From Leptasterias polaris (taxonomy: Eukaryota; Echinodermata; Asteroidea; Forcipulatida; Asteriidae): 64,000 nucleotides of DNA. The notes under the pieces are model-generated. The model worked only from the letters and a program-made list of their open reading frames with translations. It was not told where the DNA came from and ran no database searches. The stretch is taken from assembly GCA_037783415.1 (NCBI GenBank), contig JAZGTN010000006.1, forward strand, positions 744,001 to 808,000, given 5' to 3'. Below, in pieces: positions 14,001 to 26,000 of the stretch (position 1 is the first letter of the stretch; each line of letters opens with the position of its first letter). Position numbers and translations under genes: made by a program.

Positions 14001-17000
14001 TGTTGGTGTCTGAATGGTGTCGTTGATGTTGTTTAGAAGGGGTTTGCAGAATTTTCAAATTGTGGGGTGGACGAGTTTCCGTGCCGTTTTTGTTTTCTGG
14101 GGAAAAAAAATTCAAATGACAAAGATCTCTATGTTTGAGTTATATAAAACAAAAATTGAATGCATTTCGTTTGTGCGTTGTAGCAGAATACTATCGCTCT
14201 GTAAAATCTGGCTTTTCCATTTCACTTGGCTTCCAGATAAATCACCTCCTGATTATATTCTGCGACAATGCACTCATTTGTATCAAAACTTTGTACAATA
14301 TCCTGGTGTCATTTCAAATTCTCTATTCCGATTGCAGTGCCTCAGTCTTCTCAGTTTATACTTGCCGGAACAGGGACAGGGCCTCTGCACCTGATTGTCC
14401 AGTGGAGCCCTCCTGGTGCTGGTGAATACTCCGGTTTCCGTATTACTTATGGAACCAGTGGAGCAGAGCAGGTGCCTGTGGAGTTGGGTACAAATCAACG
14501 CTCTTACAGAATCGAGGTAAGAGCTAAAAGAGGATGGGGGGGGGGGGGCGGGGGCCCAACGAGATATGGCCAGGATTGTAGCTGCCATGTAGGGTATTAA
14601 CATTGGTTTTTTGGTTTTTTCTTCTTCATATTAGCCAGAAGAACATTATCCTGTTGCCAGCCACATTTCTACTTCCTCAAAATATTTAATTCATGTATAT
14701 TCCTGTATGCTGTGCAATCATTGTCACTGCAGTCTGTAGAGAGTTTGAAGAAAGGATCAAAGGTCAAATTCAGCATTGTAATCTCAGCACTCATTTTCCA
14801 AAAGATAGAGTCCTTATGAACAAAACAAGACAATTACAAGTCTCTAACTTCACGTCAAAATGGTGTAAAATGCCACTGTGTTGATAACCTTCAAGTACAG
14901 TTTTTGTCAAAATCTCGAAAACGTTCACATTCCAAATAAATGGTCTGTACATTTTTCTCTGCAGAATTTTCAGTTCATTCTTGAATTTTGATGATATTCA
15001 AACAATAGCATTGATTTTGACTTTTTGACTGGCACAAAAATTTCCTGTTTGGTATGTACGGATCGATTTGATTTTGCTGTCCAAAGATTTCATGCTTCAA
15101 ATTTCTCTCTGAAAGATTATCGAATAAAATGACATAGGTTGGATACTTGCATTGTAGAATTTTGAACTAAGTGATGTTCGAAGTTTTGCAAAGCTTGGAT
15201 GATAAGGAAACTATAAATAGTAAACTTGCAGGTACAACAATGTATAAAATCTCTTTTGGGAGAAGTGTTGGTTCGGAGAAGAACCGTTGTGGTCTTGCAT
15301 TTGGTTCTGAGAAGAACCGTTGTGGTCTTGTATTTGGTTCTGAGAAGAACCGTTGTGGTCTTGTATTTGGTTCTGAGAAGAACCATTGTGGTCTTGTATT
15401 TGGTTCTGAGAAGAACCGTTGTGGTCTTGTATTTGGTTCTGAGAAGAACCATTGTGGTCTTGTATTTGGTTCTGAGAAGAACCATTGTGGTCTTGTATTT
15501 GGTTCTGAGAAGAACCGTTGTGGTCTTGTATTTGGTTCTGAGAAGAACCGTTGTGGTCTTGTATTTGGTTCTGAGAAGAACCGTTGTGGTCTTGTATTTG
15601 GTTCTGAGAAGAACCCTTGTGGTCTTGTATTTGGTTCTGAGAAGAACCCTTGTGGTCTTGTATTTGGTTCTGAGAAGAACCATTGTGGTCTTGTATTTGG
15701 TTCTGAGAAGAACCATTGTGGTCTTGTATTTGGTTCTGAGAAGAACCGTTGTGGTCTTGTATTTGGTTCTGAGAAGAACCGTTGTGGTCTTGTATTTGGT
15801 TCTGAGAAGAACCGTTGTGGTCTTGTATTTGGTTCTGAGAAGAACCTTTGTGGTCTTGTATTTGGTTCTGAGAAGAACCGTTGTGGTCTTGTATTTGGTT
15901 CTGAGAAGAACCGTTGTGGTCTTGTATTTGGTTCTGAGAAGAACCATTGTGGTCTTGTATTTGGTTCTGAGAAGAACCATTGTGGTCTTGTATTTGGTTC
16001 TGAGAAGAACCGTTGTGGTCTTGTATTTGGTTCTGAGAAGAACCGTTGTGGTCTTGTATTTGGTTCTGAGAAGAACCGTTGTGGTCTTGTATTTGGTTCT
16101 GAGAAGAACCGTTGTGGTCTTGTATTTGGTTCTGAGAAGAACCGTTGTGGTCTTGTATTTGGTTCTGAGAAGAACCGTTGTGGTCTTGTATTTGGTTCTG
16201 AGAAGAACCGTTGTGGTCTTGTATTTGGTTCTGAGAAGAACCGTTGTGGTCTTGTATTTGGTTCTGAGAAGAACCATTGTGGTCTTGTATTTGGTTCTGA
16301 GAAGAACCGTTGTGGTCTTGTATTTGGTTCTGAGAAGAACCGTTGTGGTCTTGTATTTGGTTCTGAGAAGAACCGTTGTGGTCTTGTATTTGGTTCTGAG
16401 AAGAACCGTTGTGGTCTTGTATTTGGTTCTGAGAAGAACCGTTGTGGTCTTGTATTTGGTTCTGAGAAGAACCATTGTGGTCTTGTATTTGGTTCTGAGA
16501 AGAACCGTTGTGGTCTTGTATTTGGTTCTGAGAAGAACCCTTGTGGTCTTGTATTTGGTTCTGAGAAGAACCGTTGTGGTCTTGTATTTGGTTCTGAGAA
16601 GAACCCTTGTGGTCTTGTATTTGGTTCTGAGAAGAACCCTTGTGGTCTTGTATTTGGTTCTGAGAAGAACCGTTGTGGTCTTGTATTTGGTTCTAAGAAG
16701 AACCGTTGTGGTCTTGCATTTGGTTCTAAGAACCGTTGTGGTCTTGATGTTTCGAATAGTACACTCTGATCGCTTTGGGTTTTCAGGTATACGGTGCTCA
16801 GGTTTCTCCTAAGACGAGCAGAATATACTGTTCAAAGCATCGAGACCAGTTCTTCTCAGAACTAATACTTTTCCCGAAAGAGATTTTTTACATGGTTGTA
16901 CCCACAAGTTTATTCTTTATAGTTACCTTAGCTTTGAAATTTATTAATAGTGAATGAAGTCTGCAGTACTAGTGTGACACAATCATGCCAATATGTGCTT

Positions 17001-20000
17001 TTGTGACACCCTTATTATAAAAACTTTAAGACACTTTTCCAACCAAACTGTTTTTTCCAGAACCTGAACCCGTCCACGGAATACGACATCAAACTGCAAA
17101 CGATTACCGGTGCTCAGGACGGCAAGGAATACAGTGCTGAAGTAACAACAACAGCAACAACAGGTATGACCTCAACTGATACTTGATTTCAGTTTGGCTG
17201 GTTTTAGACCATGAAAGTTTCAAGGGTATTTGGGAACCTTTGGAAGATGTCTCATTGGTTGAGAGCAGTGCATTTTGATGTGCACGTTTCAATACACCGA
17301 TCCATTAAGCCACGCCCATTTCTCATTGACCAATCACAACCGCGAAATCTGATCACCATTTGAGCCGTTTGGTGATCTTTGCACTAATGGTGATCGGGTT
17401 TCGCGTCTGTGATTGGTCAACTCGTAAGGAGGCGGGGCTTAACTCGTTGACTGCCGCCTACGAGTATATTCGTAGTAACAGGTGTAACGGATTCTGCCAC
17501 TACGAGTATACTCGTAGAGAATGAAAGGCTTTTGTATAGTGAATTGAATACACTGGCATCGCTGAGAACGCAACGAATACGCTTCTGGCAGTGGTGAGGA
17601 CACATCATCAGAATTTGTATGCTACAACATGTAGACACAAACAAAAAATACCTATTTGGTGCACGCATGCGCACCACACTTAGATGCTTGGCAAATGGGA
17701 TTCCCCTACGAATTTATGACCGGCAGTCAACGTGTTAATGGATCGATCTATTGTTTAACCTCAGTGGTGGCAGTCTATGCAAGGGGTCTGTATCAGTCTT
17801 GATATTCTTCCTGCTTAAGTCTATAATTTGGTTTTTACCCTTGTACTGCCTCTAGCCATCGGGCTAGCTCGGTGGTCTAGTGGTAAGACATCTGCTCTAG
17901 CAATGCAAAGGTTGTGGGTTCAAATCCCACCCGAGTGATTTGCCTGTGGATTTTGTTCACAGAACTCGAGTATACACCTTGCTTGGTGTAAGGGTAAAAA
18001 CCAAATGATATTCATTATCCCCGATGCAAAATTAACATCTACTTAAGTCTGTTTTCCAATTTATTTACCCTTGGGGAAAAAGCTGATAAATTGTTATTAA
18101 TAAGGCCTGAAAAGTCTCTTAGAGCCTACACTATGTGTACATGTAGGTCAGCCCTTGTACTCCCCAAAGACATAATTTCATGCCTGGCATTCACTACCTC
18201 AAATGGATCTCAAAGTCCAGCTTCATGTGGTTACTTGTCTTGGCTTGCCGACATTTATGGCCATCAACCATCGTGAGTCACTCCCACCAGGTTCCCTGAA
18301 ACAGACTACGCTCAGGCGTGGGAAAGTGCATAAGAAACATGCAGAAGTGGGGATATTCCGCAGCCGCTGCAGACTGGGACTGCGGACAAAGGCCCCTAAC
18401 TATGGACCATCTACTGAACTGTGGCTTGCTGCATAACACCTGCACCATGGAGAAACCTTGCAGAGGCCAATGACAATTGACTCCAAGTTGCCCAACATTG
18501 ACAAACAGTTGTGTGATGACACAAAATGATGATGATTTGATAATTATTCATAATGTACATTTTCATATTTTGATTTGTTTGTCTTAACAGATCCTGTCCC
18601 TGCAAATGAGATTCTTATCAGGGACTACACGACAGTGACTATATCCATCCTGTGGGGTGAAGCTCCTGGCAATGTGAGGTCCTACTTACTGTTTATTAGT
18701 CCCATCGATGGCAGCGTGCCACCCAGTGTAAGTACCTATATCGTAAATTACTACACCTCAATACATATACATGATTGAGAGCCAAATCCTCACTGGTCCA
18801 TTCACCATCACGTGAACAAGATGCTATTTTTGCTGTTTACCTAAGTGCGCACGCGTGTATGCATGCGCAGATAAAATATGCACAAAATTAGTTAGTGGCC
18901 TGACGTTTCGACCTTAGCAGAGTCTTTCTCGAAGGCTAAATGACAAAACAACACACACATGCATACAAGGGTGACGAGCAGTCAAGTGGAAATACATGAA
19001 TAGAGAGAGTGGAGAGAGAAAAGCATAAAGCATTCAGAAAAAGCAGGGGGTAAGCAGGGATTATGGAGACAAAGGGGGGGGGGGGCGTTTGGAGGGAAAA
19101 AAAAAATTATGCATGCGTAGAATATTATCACATGGGTGACAGTTGCGCACAGAGTAAATAATCATGCAAGGTAGAATATCAAGGTTTACCTAGGGCCTCG
19201 ATGCCCTGAAATGTCCAAAATGGAGTGATTCGGAAGACTGAAGTGATGTTTTTTGTTTTTTTCTGTTAAGTCTACAATCTTTAAAAGAAACCGGCAAATT
19301 CAAAGAGGATGTTTATTTACAACTTTATCCATTTGTGATGATTTTTTTTTTATATTGATGTTTCATTAAAGGTTCAGTGAAGTTTACGACTCAGCATTAT
19401 TACTTGATCTTATTCTGTCACAAGTTTATTCATTTGAAGGGTTAAGATTGTCGCTTTTTCCAGTAAGAAAAGGTGGTGAACAATGTGCAAGGTCTCAGAT
19501 GGAAAATGAGAAGGCCAGTCTACTTGACGGTTCTGTTTGCTGTAATTTCCTCAGGTTTAATATATTTTCGATGTTAATTTTTGTTTATTTGTATATACAG
19601 GTGGATCCAAACGATGGAATTGTAAGATGATTAAGAACCTTAATATTATGAGGGCCGGTGGTGGGGCCGATATATTTATCTTTGCTCAATGTGTTCATCA
19701 TTCTATGAATTTATCTTTGAGCACTGCACAGGGCCGCATGTGCGGTTCGATTTCAAGAAATCATGCAAGGAAAAAACTTGTCATTGCATAACCACTCTTG
19801 TTGATGCATGTTTTTTTGTGTGTGCAAAATCACCGCATTTCCGTTTGTGTTAATGCTGTTCACGCCTGAATTTTTAAGAACTTTTTGGGATGTTGTATCA
19901 ATAGCCAAGAATTTATGCACGAGTGCCATCTTTTAAAACAAAAAATCTTATGTGCATCATTGCATTTTCTTTTGTGTAAATGCTGCCCTTGCTTGAAAAT

Positions 20001-23000
20001 GTTTTCTCTCTTTTGGTTGTTGTATCAATAGCCCATCTGCACAAGTACCATATTTTTATTTATTTTTTCTGTGCATCACCGCATTTTCGTTTTTTGTAAA
20101 TGCAGTCCTCCCTTCAACATTTTTGGGGATGTTGTGTCAATAGCCCATATGCACGAGTAGCATCTTAAAAAATATTCGGATTTTGGGAAACTGAGTACAG
20201 TTGAAAAATAAATCAAACTGCCAAGATGTACGCCATGCTGTAGTTCCCATGTAACTGTGCCAGGTTGTATAGTTGTGGACCGCATTGCTTCAAATGCTGC
20301 TTGGACTCTGATTTCACACAGCATTCTTTGCGCACTGATCATGAACATTAGGACATGCATATGGGCTATTTATTGTTTCTGTTTTTATAAAATGTTTGGG
20401 TGCATTGTAAATGTTGTCTTTCACATTGTCATTGCGATTTCTTTATACCTATCAAATCTGTTAATTTTCTGGTATCTAATTTATTGCTTGTTGCTTTTTG
20501 TGACAATCTCGGTTTGGGAATGTTCAATGTGAGCTCTGATTGGTTCGCTGGGAATGTGGAAATTCCTGCTTCATTTTTGGGGAAGCCGACAGACCTGCTT
20601 GGAATTTGTGAAATTGTGTCCGGGATTTTTAATTTGCCTGCTGTCAAACCTTGGCTGGAAAATGGAGCTTCTGATGCTGAGGGGTTACTGGCTGTTTGTA
20701 TTAATGTTATTAATTGGGCAAATCATCATTTGAAAATCACCTTCATTTACAATTGATGTTGCCTTCATTGAGCCAGTTTGTGCAACAAATTGTCTTCCAT
20801 ATTGTTTGCTTGAAATGTGTAAAGCATTGTCTGAGTAAGTGTTGGGCACAAATGAGGCATGGTATATGCAGAGCTATATGTGTATCTAATGAAGGAGATG
20901 CAATGTATTTAGATATAATCATTGGCTTAAACAGTGGTAAACTCATTCCAAGGTAGGGTCATAATTTGCTAAGTTCTCCAAAAACTAATAACCGCAAGAG
21001 CTTACTTGGTGAGAAGCACTGCAGCTGTTGATAGTAAAAGCTAAGGCCGTGTCCGAAACGGCGACTTCGGCTACAGCTACGGCTAGGGCGCGCGCGTCTT
21101 CCTATCCTTCAACACTGACAGACGCGCTGATCTAGCCGTAGCTGCAGCCGAAGTCGCCGTTTCGGACACGGCCTAATTTTGAGAAAAGATTCCCTTTGAA
21201 GTAATATGGTTTAGAATCTGAGAAACGATTGGTGCATGAATTATTTCTCAGATTGCTGAGGGTTGGTATTCGCTCGCGAATGCTGCGGCCAGAGATGCGG
21301 TTGGTGTCTGCTGTCACCTTGCGAAATGTGGATAAAATACTGTGACAGTTTTGCTGTTTTCTCAGCAAGTAGACACTGTATTCAGCTGAAACTATCACAT
21401 ATGGCTTTTACTGTATCTTTCTTCATAATTTTGCCTGTAAATCAGCGTGAAATTGACAAAAACCAATCTATGACCCTACCTTGAACATTATTAAATGTCT
21501 GTTTCGTACTCAACACAAAGAGAAATTCAGAACAACTTCAGCTCCACAAATTTACAGGGAAACAGAGGGTATACCTTTGGTATCTATTCAAAAAATTAAT
21601 AACCATTAAAAAAATTCTTGGTCAGAAGCTCTGCAGCTGTTGATAATTTATAACACTTTAAGAAATGATTTCTCTTTGAAGGAATTTGGTTTTAAAGAAA
21701 GGGATTCAAGAAGATTTCAATCTGAGAAACATTTTATGCATGAAATGTTTCTCCGATTGTGCATTTTAATTACGGATTATTCTTTATATGTGGACATAAA
21801 TGCTCCAGTTTTTCGGCGATATCTCAAAAAAACGCTACAACCTTTTGAAATGAAATTTTCACAGGTTTGTTTTATAATATTCATCTACATTTATATTTGA
21901 TTAAAACAATTGAATGGTTCCAGAAACCAATGACCTTGCCCTTAAGTGTCTTGCTCAAGGACACATGTGTCATGACTGAAAAATGAAACTCATTTTGGGT
22001 TGTTTTTGTTTTACAGGCAATTCCCTTGAACCAGACGGAGTATACATTCATGAGTCTGACACCAGGGAATGAGTATCTGATAGAACTAATGGCACAATAC
22101 GACACACAGGTTGTGCCCCTCACCACAACTCGGCAACGAACAGGTAAGTCTTAGAATGTCTTTCTTGTTTAAATCTAAGTTTTTAAAAACAAATTGAAGT
22201 GCTGGCAGCCCTACTGTAGATCACTACATCACAATTTAGTCAACAACTGATTAGTCAACAACTGATAAATATTTTAGTTTTACAAGGTGCTGTGGTGTAG
22301 TCCTCAGCTGTACCAGAAATCAGCAGGGCGAAACCTCTTTACTATAAGCGTACTGGGCTCTTTTACAAACATTAATACACACACACGTGATCAATGTCTT
22401 TATGTTCAATCCGAAGGACAAAGAAATAATGGTTAAGGACTTAATCTCACACTCTGCTGGTCAAAAACACCAGAACTTTAGTCCAGTACGCTTTACCGTT
22501 CGGTCTCGGCATGCCACATTGTTGTTCGATGTTAAATTTCTTTATTTTTGTGATTTGTAAGCCCCGATACCACCCAGGTTCCTCACACCTCAGATGATTG
22601 GGACGCTAGAATTCACTGTTACGTGGGCCGCTCCACAATTTGGCTACTTTGATGACTACATGCTGTCATACCGTGAGCAGGGCTCCCTCAACCCAACAAG
22701 TCAGGTACTGGATAAGGCAACCATCTTGCACAAGCTGCAAGGCCTGCTTCCGGAAACAACGTACACACTGGAGCTGGTAGCTCGCTCGGGCACTGGGGAA
22801 TCTGCTTCTCAGAGTGAAGCCATCACGACGTCGGTAACCACAGGTATGTAATGAAACAAATAACAAACACATTCACCAACACCGTGACTGTGTTGCATGA
22901 CAATTTCTTTGTCATCTCCTGGACAATGTTATATTTGTCACAAGGTGGACTGGGTTGCATTGTTTAAAATGTCACAGTCTTTATCCTGCTGCTGCCAGTT

Positions 23001-26000
23001 GTGCCTTATTTCTTGTGTACATGTACAATCATCAATACCGATTCCCATTACACCAAAAAGGGTACAAACTATTTTTGCTTTTGTTGATATAAATGGAAGA
23101 TTTTTTTGGTTGAACAATAAAATATTGACAAGAACAGAATGTGAACCTGCGACCTTTGGATTAACAGGTTGGTGCTTTACCAACTGTTAGCGGTCTCTTA
23201 TTTTTTTGTCAACATCTTGTTCAGGAGTTTCAGGTTGATTGGCTAATGACTGGCACCCCGAACAAAGATATTGACAAAAAAGAGTGAGATAGTACAGATG
23301 GTAGAGTGTCGGCTCAATAAACCGGAAGTAGCAGGTTCAAATCCCTTTCTAGTCAATTTCTCTTTCTTCACCCAAAATTTGAATTAAAACTTACTCAGTC
23401 AGTTTCCCTTGTGGTTTTGCATCCCCTTAAGGTGATCCCTGTACTGCTGCTTCCCAGGTTGTATCATAATGTTGGGTTTGGGTTGAATAGCTTCTGATTG
23501 GCTCCCCTGAACAAAGATATTCATAAAATAGCAAGATCGGTTGAGCACAAGTCAACTCTTCCGAATTATTTGGGGTGAATTTATGATGTCAATTCGCAGG
23601 AAGTATGAACCGGGCTTTAGGACGTCCTATACTTTCAACACTTGATGACGCGGAAGTCCAGTCATAGCCATAACTGCCGATTCAGACACGTCCATAATCT
23701 CTGCTCTTCCTTTCATTCCCCAGAAAGTATACCCCCGCTGGTGGTTCAAGTATCTGGTGTCACCACTAGCTCCATATCATTAATTTGGGGAGCGTCCGTC
23801 ACGCCGGGTCTCATACTGTATAGCCTGAGGGTGACTCCAGCCCCGCAGTCGGGTCAAAATCCTAGGGTTCTGAATGCCGACCTGACCACAGCGACTGTTG
23901 CCAACCTTCTATCGGCAACGGAGTACACCTTTGAGTTGCGGTCCATCTTCCGGATCAGTCAGGTGACGGAAGTTGCTCTGCCAGTGATACAAAAGACAAG
24001 TGAGTTTTACTCTTGTACTATAGGGATGTGATTTCTCCGTTTTTAACTGGAAATCCGGGGGGTTTTTTTGCCCCCCCAAAAAGGAATATTTTATAAAAAT
24101 GTAAAGGTCATACCATGCGTGTTTGGCACTATGCCAGCGCTAAATAATTCAATAGACAACGTGACAAATCTTGATTCGCCACTCTCTGAAAATACAAAAT
24201 GGCAAATGTACGTGTTTATAGGTCCCGAAACTTGCTGAAAATTTTGACAGCAATGAATATGTAAAGAATTTGTACACAAATTAATTTACCACTTTTTTAT
24301 TTTTAACACATTCAATTATTGGAATTCAATTATTGCAGTGAGTTAAAGAAATACTTCCATGATTTGATTTCATTAAAAGATACTTTATTGAAGAAAATAT
24401 TGTTTGTTACCTGTAGGTCCTGAGCCACCGACGTCTTTAGCAGTGTCCAATGAAGCCGCAATCTCAGTGGACCTTACTTGGTCACCTCCAAGTGGAGAAT
24501 TTAACGAACTAGAGGTTTATTACTTCACTATGGACGGAGCAAGACAGGTACAGCTTTGGTCAGGAAATATCCAATGTTTAATATCAGATTGAAGCCATCG
24601 GTCAATTTCAAAGAGCTGCTTTAACCATCTAGAGATCTGGCGGCCACAAATGGCTGTACCAAAATGCCCATAGTGGCTGCAAATGGCCGTAGATTTGACC
24701 TACTTCCATTCACAGAAAGAGGTCACAGTGAAAGTCGCGTCCAAATTGACACTTTTCAATGTTTCTTATGTTGACATACTTTTTACATTTGCAAAAAAAA
24801 AAAAAAATTCTGTTTCATATTGGGTTTTTTAAAGACATTTCTGAAGAAATAGAGTACAAAAATTACTGATAGTAGCCGTGTATGGGCATATTGTGATGAT
24901 TAAATGGAAATGTATGGTCTCAAAAAGGAAGCGCAAATCTTCGCGAAGCACTGAATTTGTTTTGCAGGTAAAGTGTATAAGTCTTCAGCCTACATCTCGG
25001 GTGTGGCCTCATTGTCCACCAGCTTTGGATAAATTTTCACAAGCCATCTTACACTGACAGGAAAATTTCATTGGCTATTCTTAAGAAGGCATGTTGTGCC
25101 AGCAGTGTGTCCGACCTGGTTCCTCCTATCAGGATGGTTGAGCGTGAAACCAGGCTTTCTGCTTCTTCTCACCCATACACTCTTGCTTTGCTGTGATGTT
25201 GAACAAAGAGCCATTTCAACAGCTTTTATGTAGGCCTACAGCTACTGCATCTCTTTGGAACTCCTTGCCTGGTGCATGTTTCCCTCCAACCTACAATAGA
25301 CTGTTTCAAGAGGAATATCCATTCCTACCTCCAGCTCCCCAGAGATATTTTCTTCTTAAATACCCTTGTCCCCTTACGGAGAACTTTTTTTTAAAACAAT
25401 ATTGTTTACTTGCTGCTGTGAGATTTTAAATGACATTCATGTCAATATAATTTACCCAAATGGCTTAAGGTATTAAAACAAGGATGTTGATTAGTAACTT
25501 TGTTTAAGAAAAAAAAAAATCTTTACTGGACCAGACATTTTTTTACAAGACCAGATTCAAAAAGTAAAAAAAGAAATTTCTGACACAGTTTAACATGCAT
25601 TTGACTGCTTTTATATGAACCCAAACTGAGACAAGTAAGAGAAGATTGATCTCATGTCCTAATGGTATTAAGTATACTTGATTACTTCTAGAATTGAAAG
25701 ATAATTTATCAGACCCAAAGTCAACACTTGAACATAATTTGTTTCTGTTATTCAATTGAAAAACACAACACCATCGGACTTGTTAGGTCATAAGTTTACT
25801 GGCCCAACACTAAAATTACTGGCCTCGGGCCTGCGGTCCAGTGTAAAATTCGAGCCTTGCACCCACCGAACAAGGATATTGACAAAATAGGGAGACCGCC
25901 ATCATAGGGCTAGATAGCTCAGTTGGTAGAGTGCCGGCACGTCAATCTGGAGGTCGTTGGTTCAAATCCCGCTCTAGTCAATTTTTCCTTGTTCAATCCA

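Noticed and set aside
15117..16812. Reading frames of 450-530 codons across the 33-bp array on both strands
   Set aside because: They come from a period divisible by three with no stop in the unit. They lie inside an intron between two halves of domain 12.
20257..20960. Frames of 80-118 codons in the domain 13 intron
   Set aside because: No FN3 or other motif, AT-rich, and not bounded by splice sites of the right phase.
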